From the NCBI RefSeq assembly GCF_901000735.1, contig NC_081550.1:13020877-13084876 (forward strand): 64,000 bases of DNA, given 5' to 3'. Source of the stretch: Corylus avellana (taxonomy: Eukaryota > Streptophyta > Magnoliopsida > Fagales > Betulaceae). The notes below the pieces were generated by a model. It worked only from the letters and a program-made list of their open reading frames with translations, was not told the origin of the DNA and ran no database searches. The translations under genes and the position numbers were made by a program. Shown here one piece after another: positions 10,151 to 20,956 of this stretch (position 1 is the first letter of the stretch; each line of letters begins with the position of its first letter).

Positions 10151-13100
10151 TTAGACGAATTTTCTCTCAATGAACTGAACGAAAATAATGCATGCTTGTC
10201 TTTCTCGTATATATTCGGAGATGTACTGCAACCATGGATTTGGAAATTTCATGACTTCACGATCACTTTTCAAACGTTGATCAGCTAATGCATGATTCCT
10301 ATATATATATTTGCAAGTCAAATTTAATCCCATTATTTTCTAAGATTTTCTTAGCATATTCTGCATGGTTGTGTTTATTTGCTGCTGTTAGGGTTATTGC
10401 TGGTCGTGATATTGCTGTTTAATTGGGTTAAAAAATAAAAAAAGATCAAAATAAATAAGAATATAATATATTGAAATCAATGAAATGATATAGAAAAATT
10501 AATAATAATAATAATAAGATAGAGAATGCATTTGAAAAATTACACAAAATAAATTATTGTTAAAATATTAAAAAAAAATATGTAAAATATGACACTTATC
10601 ATTTATTAGAATATGTTGTTTGAAGTAAATTTCTGTTATTTGGCTTTAAAAAAAAAATTACTTTAATAAACTATTTTAGATAGAAATTTAAAAAAATAAT
10701 TTTGGATCCGGTAAATAATTAGGATGCATTTACCAGCAAATCTATGTCAAATTAACTGTCAATGGCAGCTTTTTAAAAAGAAAAAGAAAAAGAAAAACGC
10801 ACCTACATAATTGATAAGCCCCTCAACAAACAAAAAGAAAGGCAGGCGGGATTCTTCAACCTATTGAGACCCACGCACGTAATCATGTCAGGAAGCTTTT
10901 TTGTCCAGCCAATCGAGAGGGTTATAGAACAAGAATGTTTTGCAACGAGATGACAGGCATCTTCAGTGTGGTTCAAATGATAAAAAAATATTAGTTACTT
11001 GCATGCAGAGACCGAGGGAGAGGAAGTGGGGCCGGTACTCCCTTCCTAAAAAAGATATTTTAAGAGGTAAAAATAAAATTATACTGGAACTCCCCATAAT
11101 AAATTGATAGGTCCCAATACTTTTAACTTTCTTCTACCGGTTGGTTCTTGCTTCTTAGGTTCATTCTAGAGTTTTCTTTTGATTAATTTTTCTATTGTTT
11201 GGCATTAAAACTTGGTTAAGAATCTGAAAAGTTAATTTTTTTTTTCTTCATAGATTGGTTGTCGGCTTGGAAACTGGGAAATTCCTGTTGTTAATTGAAA
11301 ATTTAATTGTATTTTGTTGTTATTTTCTTTATGTTTGTATGTAAATCTTGGATCTTTTCTCTGTGAGGATTTTTGGTTCTTGATTTACTATGGCTGTATG
11401 AGAATTTTTGATGGGTTTTTAAAACTAATGCTATTGAGAAATCTCTAGTTTCTCTTTAAGTTTTTGTTCCCCCATTGAATTTCAAGTTTGAAATCATAAT
11501 GATTTAGGAAATTTTTAATTAGGTCTGAATTTGGGGGAATTTTAGTAGGAAGCTAAATTCCTAAAATTAACTAGGGGCTTTTGTGTATAGTGGATTTCTA
11601 TGCATGATTTAAGATCCAAGTTGTTAGATTAATGGGTTTAAAGTTTTAATTTCACTTTTGTTTATAGTATGGACATAAACCCTAATGTGTATAGTATGAA
11701 TTAAATTAGGGCTTTTGGTATGTGAACACTAGGATTGCTAATTGGATGTGTTAATTACATTTAAAACGTTAATTAACCCTAGACTTTCATGAGTTCAATG
11801 AAAATTAATGCCCATGGGATTTAGGTTCTAATATGTCATATTATAATCATATTGATTATTGTATGTGAATATGAGTATTATAAATTTGGGATAAGTTGCT
11901 AGATCAATGGAATAGGAAGAGAATAATAATTATAGGGTTAAAGTGTAATGTTTAACTTAGAATCTATGTGATGATTATGTTATTCATGTGAGTTAATTTG
12001 TTCATTGTTATTCATGTGAGTTAATTTGTTCATTGTTAACATACACATATTTTTCTTTATTTTCTAAAGATTCAAAATGATCATGTAAATTTATTTGTAG
12101 ATGATGAGAAAGTAAAATACAATACTTGACTATTTCAAAAGAAAAAATGCACAAAGTTTATTGGAGTTTGATCTGGATTGTGCATCACTTATGAGAATAT
12201 CATGTTAATCAACGAGATACAAAATAATTCAACGTAGGTCGCATTTTTTGAGGTTAGTACTCTAAGCTCAATTCCTAATCTAAGTGATCTTGTAATTTGG
12301 ATATTATGATTATTAAATATTGAGAATATTATTTGTTAGAATTTAAACATTTAATTGGAGAGTATGACACAATTCTAAGCTCAATTTCTCATTGTATTTT
12401 AAGTACCAGTGATTAGAAAAAGAAGGAAAAAAATAAAAAATAAAAAAGTACGAGTTCATTACACGCTGCAAAAAAAAAAAAAAAAATTGCTTTGGTCTTC
12501 TCCCATAAAAGTTCCTGTCCATGCTTGCATGCATGCTTTATTAACATATTTTTTATTTTCTATTCGTAAAATTTTAAATATCTATTTAAATTTTATGTTC
12601 TTTTATGAATTTGTCTCCCTTAAATTAATTGTTTCCCCTAAAACTAAAAGATATCTTTAAATATTACATTCTCTTTCGGTGGATGTCTTTAAAACTAAAA
12701 GAAAGAAAGAACCGAAAGAAGTCTACGAAAATAAGGCCTCCGGGCTTGGCTTTAGAGTTGCTTAACGACGCCGTATTTCCGTAGACTTTGGCTAAAGCTA
12801 ACTTCGACACCAACACCACAACCACCCACGGACCCACCACTTCGAACAACAAACAAAATCCCAAGATGTCCCCTTTGCTTTTTTCTTTTTTAGTTGTTGG
12901 TTTAGGTTTTCTTAATTTTATTTTTATTTTTTTTTTATTTTTCCAATGCCATTTGGCTCTATCAAGTATCATGTTCTTATATATATTAAGTACTTCTAAT
13001 GGAAGCGTTTTTTAAATACGCTGTTAAGATGTTATTATCATGGGTTTGGATAGTTGGGATTGATACACGTGTCCGGGCCAAATTTTATTATTCTATGATT

Positions 13101-13441
13101 AGGATTAGCGTAAATAATAATTAAGGATTTGTTTATAGATAAGGGTGGGTTTTGTTTTGTTTTGCTTAAGCTATTTGCTTTCGGGCTGGTTCTCTCGATT
13201 CCTCTATGCATAGAAAATTATGTGCATTGTGGATTAGAGTTTAAGTCCACGGCGTGTCGCTTTTCTTTCCTTTGTTTATAATAAACAAATTATGTTTAAA
13301 GTTGGTTTGTATTTTGTAGGTACGTTTGGACTTTGGCTCCATAAAAAACTTGTTAATGTTAAGGAGCACTAGCGGTTTTATGTTTTTAGCTAATTAGGTC
13401 TATTTAAAGTTTAAAATTTAAATATATTTTTAAAATTTTAC
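10151..13441. other. Intergenic, no gene recognised
   Basis: This AT-rich stretch carries short open frames without recognisable domains. A 28-bp direct duplication (TTATTCATGTGAGTTAATTT...) lies at about 11980-12036. Poly-T/poly-A runs and the GC-richer 12720-12870 segment gave no protein family that I recognise. Confidence 0.6.
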
Positions 13442-13800
13442 GAATAAAAAAAAAAAAAAAACGGGGGATTGGGTATGGGGGTGGCCGAACCNNNNNNNNN
13501 NNNNNNNNNNNNNNNNNNNNNNNNNNNNNNNNNNNNNNNNNNNNNNNNNNNNNNNNNNNNNNNNNNNNNNNNNNNCCACCTCCATATTGGCCGTATGGGG
13601 TGGCCGAAACCACCCCCAGGCCCTTAAGGTTGGTCCGACCACCCCCAAAACACCCAATCCCTTTTCTTTTTTTTTTTTAGCCTTTTGAGGGTGGCCGAAC
13701 CACCCCCTTGGCCATGAGGGTGGCTCCAGTCACCCCCTTGGCCAAAACGGGATGGTCTGGCCAACCCATTTTGGCCAAGGGGTGATTGGAGCCACCCCTT
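13442..13800. repeat. GC-rich inverted-repeat element around an assembly gap
   Basis: Left of the gap an A run passes into GGGGGATTGGGT and GGGGGTGGCCGAACC. Right of the gap (13576-13678) the reverse complement appears: GGTTGGTCCGACCACCCCC, then CACCCAATCCC and a T run. Further GGGTGGCCGAACCACCCCC blocks follow to 13800. The layout is a large hairpin-prone, MITE-like structure, which may explain why the assembly broke here. Confidence 0.6.
13492..13575. other. Assembly gap (84 N)
   Basis: This run of N lies inside the GC-rich inverted repeat. Open frames that cross it are artefacts. Confidence 1.
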
Positions 13801-14036
13801 TGTTTTTTCTTTTTCTTCTTCTTTTCTTTTTTTAATAGTTTTATTTTTTTAGTATTTTTCTTTTTTCTTTTTATTTTTTTTAAATATATATAATTTTGTC
13901 TAGCCCAAAACGGCGTCGTTTTGGGCTGGGGGTGGGTGCTGTAGTTGTGGACAATTTCAAAATTTCAACTGGCTGATTGAGGGTATAATGGGCATAAAAA
14001 GTCAAACCGTTTGAGTTTAACGTTGAAAACTAACAG

Positions 14037-14152
14037 AGAGGTCCAAAGTGAGAGCGAATTAAGTTCAGGAGTCAAAAGTGAGAGATTTAAAAGTTGAGGG
14101 GGGGTTTGTCAAATCGGCTGTAAGTTTAGGGGAGCAACCTGAAGTTTCTCCA
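14037..14152. mobile_element. MULE/MITE-type terminus (right end)
   Basis: The pattern GGTCCAAAGTGAGAGCG...AAAGTGAGAGATTTAAAAG...GAAGTTTCTCC follows the same design as the right termini at 4970-5088 and 22250-22822. It is a third member of the same terminal-repeat family. The matching left end was not identified with confidence; it may lie before the gap. Confidence 0.45.
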
Positions 14153-14725
14153 AAAAATTATAAAGGGTTAACCCAAGAGTCAACCCTTGTAACATGCTTA
14201 TTAAAAGAGTCATAAATTTGTTTAGGATTCAAACCTGTTTAACCTAAACTCTAATATTAAAATTACGTATTGTGTTCTTATAGAGTTCACGGATCACGGG
14301 TTAAATTGCCAATCCTAACCTTGACCCCTTTCTTGTTCCTGAATGTAACTAAGAAAAAAGAAAAAAAAAAAAAAAACATACAACCAAGACTCTCTCAACT
14401 ACCAATGTTGTAAATTGACAAGAAATCAGTGAATCATCCACTTTACCATTTCCTTTTTTTTAGCTTAATCTATTAAATTAAGGCTCCGTTTGCTAAACGA
14501 TTTTGATTCGTTATTATTCATCTCACTTTTTCATTTTTTTAGCATTATTACTTTTTACATCATATCAATTGCTTTTTATTACTATTTAAATAAAAAAAAT
14601 CACTATAAAATAAAAAAATTTCAATTTTTCATACCAAAAATTTTTACTTTTAAATTATTATTATTATTTTTTTAACATAAATCAATTTTGAGTCGGAAAA
14701 CATTGTTTGAATTCAATTCACGCGC
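14153..14725. other. AT-rich intergenic sequence
   Basis: This stretch has poly-A and poly-T runs, no open frame of note and no recognised element. It ends where the unit A/B homology starts. Confidence 0.5.
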
Positions 14726-15075
14726 AGAGTCAATAAAGGTAAGGTGGACTATCCATGCACTGCTAACCATAAAAGGTATGGTGCCAAAGTAGAGCCAAAG
14801 TAGAGTCAAAAGAAAAAAAAAATCAAATGCCCCAAAACGTCAGAGGCCACAAAACCACGTCGGCAACTACCTTCGCACATATGAAGAGATGGTGGGGAGA
14901 TGGTGGGTAGATGCATTGTAACACTCGTCTATGGGATAAATGCGCCAAGATATGATACCCGTTATGGCGTTGATGATGAAAGTGAGGGTTGTGGTGAGAT
15001 GGATGTGAAAATTATTATTATAATTGCCCACAACAATTTTTTAAATACTCATGTTAGAATGTATAAATTTTGGGC
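14726..15075. repeat. Unit B: 5' flank of the kinase-like gene, repeat-derived
   Basis: 14726-14869 matches 1333-1476. 14930-15075 matches 4318-4550 and 16495-16690, except that about 50 bp between ATGTTAGAATGT and ATAAATTTTGGGCCTC is deleted. The coding sequence of the gene begins inside this repeat, so the repeat supplies the likely start codon and probably part of the promoter. Confidence 0.8.
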
Positions 15076-16285
15076 CTCCTCCTCCGCCGACCCTCCCACC
15101 TCCAACATCACCGGCGGTTCACTCTACACCTCCGGGACCGGAACCTCCACCTCCAGCCGCACCTCCCTTTCCAGCCTCCGCCAGTCGCTCCCCGAGAACC
15201 CCCACATCTACGACTACTCCGAGCTCTGCTCCGCCACCATCAACTTCCTCGCCAGAACCTACACCTCCACCTCCTCCACCCGCTCCTGGCGCTGCACTCT
15301 CCGGGGCAAAGACGCTATCATTTTCCAGCGCAAGTTCCGCCGCAAGATCCAGATGCACCAGCTCAAGCAACGCCTTGCTGTTATCTGCCGTAGCCACCAC
15401 CTCAGCCTGGTGAAGCTCCTCGGCGCTTCCATCTCCGGCGACCACATTTTCCTCGTCTACGACTTCGTTGATGGTGCAAACCTAGCGACCTGTTTGCGGA
15501 ACCCTAGGAACCCCAACTTCTCGGTGCTCTCCGCGTGGATGTCCAGAATGAAAATCGCCACGGATTTGGCGCACGGCCTCGACTACATTCACAACAGCAC
15601 CGGCCTGAACATGAGCTTAGTGCACAACCACATTAAGAGCAGCAGCATCCTGGTCACCGAGCCTTCCTTCAACGCCAAGATTTGCCACTTCGGCAACGCT
15701 CAACTCTGCGGCGAGATCGACGAAAACGGAGCTCCTGAAGATTCTGCTACGGGCGGTTCGAGTCCGAGATACAAGGGCGAAATTCAAGAGGTATCCGAAA
15801 CGACGCCGTCGAAATTGAGGCGGTCGGACAGTCGAAAATTGCAATTCGAAGGTGTGAAGGGGTACATGTCCCCGGAATTTCAATCAACGGGCGTGGCAAC
15901 GCAAAAGAGCGACGTCTACGCGTTTGGTGTCGTAATCTTGGAGCTCCTGTCCGGAGAGGAGCCTTTCAAGTACAAATACGATAAGGCCAAGGGTGACCTC
16001 GTTCGGACCACGGTGATCGAGGCAGCGAGAGCAGCAATTGACGGCGACGGCGACGATGGGGGGCTCAGAAGGTGGGTGGATCGGAAGTTGAAGGACTCGT
16101 TTCCGGTGGAGGTGGCAGGGAAGCTGACACGCCTAGCGCTGGATTGCGTACACGTGGAGCCTGATATGCGGCCCAACATGGGACGCGTGGCGGGGAAGAT
16201 TTCTAAGCTTTATTTGGAGTCCAGTACTTGGTCCGACAGTGTCACAATGCCAACCGATATTTCGGTCTCTTTGGCACCCAGATGA
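15059..16285 (+). CDS. Receptor-like cytoplasmic (pseudo)kinase, intronless
   Basis: This 408-aa protein resembles the plant family often annotated as 'LysM domain receptor-like kinase 3-like' or 'protein kinase superfamily protein' (At3g57120-like, from memory). I see no LysM or membrane segment. A Ser/Thr-rich N-terminus leads to SLRQSLPENPHIYDYSEL, then a kinase fold with SLVKLLGASI, FLVYDFVDGANLATCLRNP, GYMSPEF, SDVYAFGVVILELLSG and DMRPNMGRV. Key catalytic residues are lost: HRD reads HNH, DFG reads HFG, and no glycine loop is visible, which suggests a pseudokinase. The frame is open from 14900, but ATG 15059 is preferred because everything before about 15076 is repeat DNA. Codons are GC-rich compared with the surroundings. 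It is intronless, so a retrocopy is possible. Confidence 0.85.
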   Translation: MYKFWASSSADPPTSNITGGSLYTSGTGTSTSSRTSLSSLRQSLPENPHIYDYSELCSATINFLARTYTSTSSTRSWRCTLRGKDAIIFQRKFRRKIQMHQLKQRLAVICRSHHLSLVKLLGASISGDHIFLVYDFVDGANLATCLRNPRNPNFSVLSAWMSRMKIATDLAHGLDYIHNSTGLNMSLVHNHIKSSSILVTEPSFNAKICHFGNAQLCGEIDENGAPEDSATGGSSPRYKGEIQEVSETTPSKLRRSDSRKLQFEGVKGYMSPEFQSTGVATQKSDVYAFGVVILELLSGEEPFKYKYDKAKGDLVRTTVIEAARAAIDGDGDDGGLRRWVDRKLKDSFPVEVAGKLTRLALDCVHVEPDMRPNMGRVAGKISKLYLESSTWSDSVTMPTDISVSLAPR

Positions 16286-16494
16286 CAAGAAGTCTAAAAT
16301 ATTGGTTTATTGTTTTCCGTGAGAAATTTGTTTTGTTTGAGTGGGACACAACAAGTGGATGGGCAATGTTTTATTTAACAAATTTAAACAAAGATTCCGA
16401 TTGTGACGCAGCTAATTATATTTCCACGATTCCAAAGTTGACGGCTCTAGCCTCCACTAGCTGTGGCAATTTGGTGTGGTAAACATACACATAT
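16286..16494 (+). other. 3' flank of the kinase-like gene
   Basis: This is the likely 3' untranslated region. It starts with AAATATTGGTTTATTGTTTTC, part of which recurs at 10097-10145. No clear polyadenylation signal could be chosen. A small open frame crosses the region but has no recognised domain. Confidence 0.5.
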
Positions 16495-16950
16495 GGGATA
16501 AATGCGCAGCGATATGATACCCGTTATGGCGGTGATGATTAAAGTGAGGATAGGGACACGTTATAGTGAGATGGATATGAAAATTATTATTATAATTGCC
16601 CGCAGCAATTTTTTAAATACTCATGTTAGAATGTGTTGATTGACATGTGATATTATAGTTGGGAATAATTTCATTTGGCCAATTAAATTTTGGGGGTCAA
16701 GGCTAATGACAAACATATAGAGCTCTCAATTTAGAGAGACACAATTCGAGTTCAAGTGAGATTCTATTAGAAGAATTTGGTCTAATAATCCTACTCCAAG
16801 TTGAATTTAAATAGGAGTTTGGAACTAATTTAAACTCTCATGACTTCAAAATCAATAAAAAACTATTTATAAAATCATAATTAAAATTAATATCTTATTT
16901 TAAGAGGATGAATAAATAAAGTAAATTTCCAAGTGAGGATATCTGACATA
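16495..16950. repeat. Third copy of the unit A/B repeat, downstream of the gene
   Basis: This copy aligns with 4318-4776 from ATGGGATAAATGCGC to GAGGATATCTGACA. It retains the segment deleted in the copy before the gene. With 14930-15075 it places the kinase-like gene between two direct repeats. Confidence 0.8.
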
Positions 16951-17327
16951 GCCATCTACGAGGCATTATTTATTGGTATAGAAGACACCTTTACTACAAA
17001 TTTTTCTTCAATTTTTTATTCTTGAGGTTCACTGTTCTGCTTAAGCAAATAGAGGTAACCCCAAAACTTTTGCCAAGTATTTCAATGTATTATTTGAAGG
17101 GAAATTTCACTTTAAATCCTTGAACTACTATCCCTTTTGACATGCACCCCTCAAACTTCAAAACCTCTCACTTTGGACATTTGAACTTTCAATTTCTATC
17201 ACTTTAGATCCATTCGTTAGATTTTAAACGTTAAAAATTAGACAATGATATTTATACCCCTGAATTTTTTTATAAAATTCTAGTTTTATACTTAATTTCA
17301 AATTAAAAATTTTTTAAAAAAAAATTA

Positions 17328-17538
17328 GGGGAAACTTCACTAAGGCCCCCTGAACTTCCGGCCGATTTTGCAGACCCCCTGAACTTCAAAAACTCTCATT
17401 TTAGACCCTCAAACTTCCATTTTCTCTCAAATAAGGCTCTTCCGTCTACCTGAAGCGTTAAAACCAAACGGAATGGACATCACGTGACTTTCACGTGATT
17501 TTTTTGCCTCAGCTTACCCCTTTTGCCCTCACACACAC
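17328..17538. repeat. MULE left terminal inverted repeat
   Basis: This is the mirror of 21905-22115, with only a few differences. It includes a near-palindromic CATCACGTGACTTTCACGTG segment containing two CACGTG boxes. Confidence 0.9.
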
Positions 17539-18419
17539 TCAACGAAAATCCTAAAATACCCTCACTTGAAATGGGCGAACATTTAACCTTATTGCTTCGT
17601 AATGGAAGTCAGAAAGTCGCGAAACACTTCTAGAAGGTACTGCCCATGCGAACCATCGTCATCATCGCCGACGAACCATTGTAGCTGAAGTTTGGACGTC
17701 GATTTGCAGCGTGTTAGTTAGAAATCCCATATAAATCAGTCCGAATCGACTATCATCAAGTAAGTTTCGTTATCCCTAAAATTTAGATTTAGGGTTTGTA
17801 TTCGAATTTTTTTAAAATTTGTGGTTGATCAATAATTTGGGTTGGATTGTTTGTGGGTGATTTTGCATGTAACGCCTCTGGATGCGATTTTGAGTAGTAT
17901 TTATTTGTTTAGGGTTTTTGAGTAGTATTTATTTCAAGTGGGTCATATTCTCGTCGTTTTTTAGATTCGCTGTTTTCTGACAAGGCGTTAAAAGTTGTCA
18001 TCATATGTGTGATCAGCTTGTCGTTAGTTCCACGTATTCTCAAGTTGTTGTTTTTCTGATTTTGTTTTTCTGATCTAAGTGTGGTCCCCTAGGTTGGAGT
18101 TGTGTTGGACACGTGATTTGAACGAGATGATTTTATTACATTGAATAAAGTAGTCAAGTGGTCCCTTTCACTACCATTTGTTTGGTTGCTGACCTTAAAA
18201 GGCACAAATGTGCTTATACATTGGCAGATAAATGCACTTTTTGTTGAAGTTGTTGTTTACAATACAATATTAGTGCTTGAACTTATACCAAACGGGACCA
18301 CAACGCATAGTGTGTAGCATAATGTACTATGCTCTTCGGGTTTTTAATATTTTTTTTATAACTGTTTAGGGTATTACTACTTTGTGTAGGGGTTTTTTTT
18401 TCTTTCCCTTTGTAGTACT

Positions 18420-18964
18420 TAAACTTTAGTGGCGTATTTAAAGTTGTGTTTAGGGATTTTTTTTAATCAATGTCATGTGTCTGTTTGGTGGCTGCTTTGA
18501 GCACAGGGGTAAGATGGATAATATTGTTAGGGTTAGGGGCAAATTTTTTAAAGAGTTGTGTATGATTTTTATTTAAAATAAGATTAAATGTATTCTTTCA
18601 TTGGGTCTAGTTATTGGCCAGCAGTTGTGATTGTTGTTGTTTATTTAATTTGCTGAAATTGTTGAAAGTGGGTTGCTTTGTAATAATGATTGATGAAAGT
18701 TAATAGTACTTAAACTTTAGTGGCTTGTTTAAAGTTATGTTTAGGGATTTTTTTTAATCAATGTCATGTGTCTGTTTGGTGGCTGCTTTGAGCACAGGGG
18801 TAAGATGGATAATATTGTTAGGGTTAGGGGCAAATTTTCTAAAGAGTTGTGTATGGTTTTTATTTAAAATAAGATTAAATGTATTCTTTCATTGGGTCCA
18901 GTTATTGGCCAGCAGTTGTAATTGTTGTTGTTTTTTAATTTGCTGAAATTGTTGAAAGTGGGTT
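18420..18964. repeat. Tandem duplication, about 290 bp, running into a gap
   Basis: Two head-to-tail copies share TTAGTGGCNTRTTTAAAGTT, GTGTCTGTTTGGTGGCTGC and AGCACAGGGGTAAGATGG, with a period of 290-291 bp. The second copy is cut by the N gap exactly at GAAAGTGGGTT. More copies may have been collapsed there. Confidence 0.9.
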
Positions 18965-19064
18965 NNNNNNNNNNNNNNNNNNNNNNNNNNNNNNNNNNNN
19001 NNNNNNNNNNNNNNNNNNNNNNNNNNNNNNNNNNNNNNNNNNNNNNNNNNNNNNNNNNNNNNNN
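18965..19064. other. Assembly gap (100 N)
   Basis: The standard-length N run probably marks a gap of unknown size. It abuts a tandem duplication. Confidence 1.
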
Positions 19065-19637
19065 CGGAATTTAGGCCATGTGAAGTGATTGCATTACAGC
19101 AACAGTCAGAGCCTGTGGGAGTAGCAACTTCTGTCAGCCAGCATGTAAGAGCTGCACCTTCTGCCACCCAGCCAGTCAGAAAAGCAACACCTTATGCATA
19201 CAAACCGAGTGTGAGTAATTCTTCATATTGTTTATATAAATTAAACCCTTAAACAAAAATTAGAGGCCTGATTCTATGTGATTAATTGCAGGCATCTACC
19301 ATATTTGGGAATAGGAAAAAAAGAACACTAGGGTTGGTTGGCCACAAGGACAAGGACAGGTGGCAGATTGAGGGAACTTGTTAGTAGTGGAAGAGAACCT
19401 ACAAAGCAAAAGATTGTGGTTGACTTGACTGGTAACCCTTCTGGGCCACGCCCAATTCCAGGTGGTGGACCAGTATGCGCTTGGTGGCCTCCTAAAGCAG
19501 GTGGTATTACATTTCGTACTGCCCCACCTGATTTTGACATACAAAAGGCAAAAGGGACAGCTCTTGACCATCCACCAGGATTTCAGGAACATGTTAGAAG
19601 AATGGATAGGGGGAAAGATAAGTCCACCAAACAGTGA
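19065..19637 (+). pseudogene. MULE internal gene, 3' exons (function not recognised)
   Basis: An exon-like block (19065 to about 19209) reads a Gln/Ser/Ala/Pro-rich tail (EPVGVATSVSQHVRAAPS) and ends at AAACCGAGT|GTGAGT, a good donor. After an acceptor, TTAATTGCAG (near 19292), a basic segment STIFGNRKKRTLG follows. The frame then closes, and a different frame (19338-19637) stays open for 99 codons, rich in Gly/Pro/Arg and without a known domain. It could be the low-complexity C-terminus of a MULE transposase or a captured gene. The gap hides the upstream part. Confidence 0.35.
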
Positions 19638-19829
19638 AGGATAAAGGAAAGCAGAAGATGCAGTAACCATCACATTACCAAAATCGTTTGCTGAAATTGT
19701 TTCTCAGTTTGAACTGTTTTATTGGTAACTACTTGTTGTGTGTTGGGGTATTTTTTAAACATTGTAATGTATTTAGGGTTGATGGCCATGTATTTTTTGA
19801 ATACAGTTTATGCAAGCTGAAGCTTGGTG

Positions 19830-20460
19830 TTGTGTTTAGGTACATGTATGTGTAAATTTAGGTGTAAATTTTGTAGTGCTTGAATTGTCATGAATTGTAA
19901 GTTACTTTTGATTGGCCATGTATGTTTTGAATACATTTAGTGTAAATTTAGGTGTAAATGTTGAAGTGCTTGCATTGATGTGAATTGTCAGTTACTTGTG
20001 ATGGCCATGTATGTGTTCAACACATTTGGACCAAATTTGGGTGTTTGATTGCTAGTGATTGAATTGTCATGAATTGTAAGTTACTTTTGATTGGCCATGT
20101 ATGTTTTGAATACATTTGGTGTAAATTTAGGTGTAAATGTTGAAGTGCTTGCATTGATGTGAATTGTAAGTTACTTGTGATGGCCATGTATGTGTTCAAC
20201 ACATTTGGACCAAATTTGGGTGTTTGATTGTTAGTGATTGAATTGTCATGAATTGTAAGTTACTTTTGATTGGCCATGTATGTTTTGAATACATTTGGTG
20301 TAAATTTAGGTGTAAATGTTGAAGTGCTTGCATTGATGTGAATTGTAAGTTACTTGTACTGGCCATGTATGTGTTCAACACATTTGGACCAAATTTTGGT
20401 GTTTGATTGCTAGTGATTGCATTGACATGAATTGTAGATTAATTTTGATGCCATGTATGG
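19830..20460. repeat. 179-bp tandem repeat, about 3.5 copies
   Basis: The unit contains TGGCCATGTATGTTTTGAAT, TTGGTGTAAATTTAGGTG and TGTTCAACACATTTGGACC. Repeat starts lie near 19914, 20092 and 20271, a period of about 179 bp. The copies are nearly identical, so the array is recent. It lies between the plus-strand block and the GRF gene. Confidence 0.9.
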
Positions 20461-20956
20461 GTATTACGACATTTGGACCAAATTTTGGATTAGAAGTAAA
20501 TAAGGAGTAGTCTTTAAGTAGTTGTGATTAAATATATGTACTGCTTGAATTGATTTTGGTGTAAATTTGGTTTTAAGGGTACGTGTAAATTTTGGTGTAA
20601 ATTTGGTTGTGCTTGACAACATGTGGATGAAAATATTGAGCCAATGTTTTATTTGTTTGATATTAAGGTAACACAACAGCAAGCAATAACATCAATTGGG
20701 GTCAATACCATGAATTAAGAGGACAAATCCATTTCTTCACTAGAGTCAATTGTGCCAACAAAATCCACCAATTTCAATACAATCACTACGAAATTTGCCA
20801 ACAAAATCCATCCACTGCATGACTAGACTCAGTCGTGCCAACAAAAACCATACAAACCATAGCAAATATTACAACCTAACTAATACCAGCGAATACATTA
20901 CCAAAATCGTCAATTCATACAAGTCTTATAGAAATAAACAAAACAAAATGTCTATC

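Noticed and set aside
10151..10333. Minus-strand 60-aa ORF
   Set aside because: It has no recognised domain and no gene context, and is within chance for AT-rich DNA.
14900..15058. 53-aa N-terminal extension of the kinase-like protein
   Set aside because: The frame is open, but the whole segment is repeat DNA found twice more in the window without the gene; ATG 15059 is a better start.
15051..15445. Proline- and glycine-rich frames overlapping the kinase gene
   Set aside because: They are shadow frames of a GC-rich, Ser/Thr/Pro-rich coding region on both strands.
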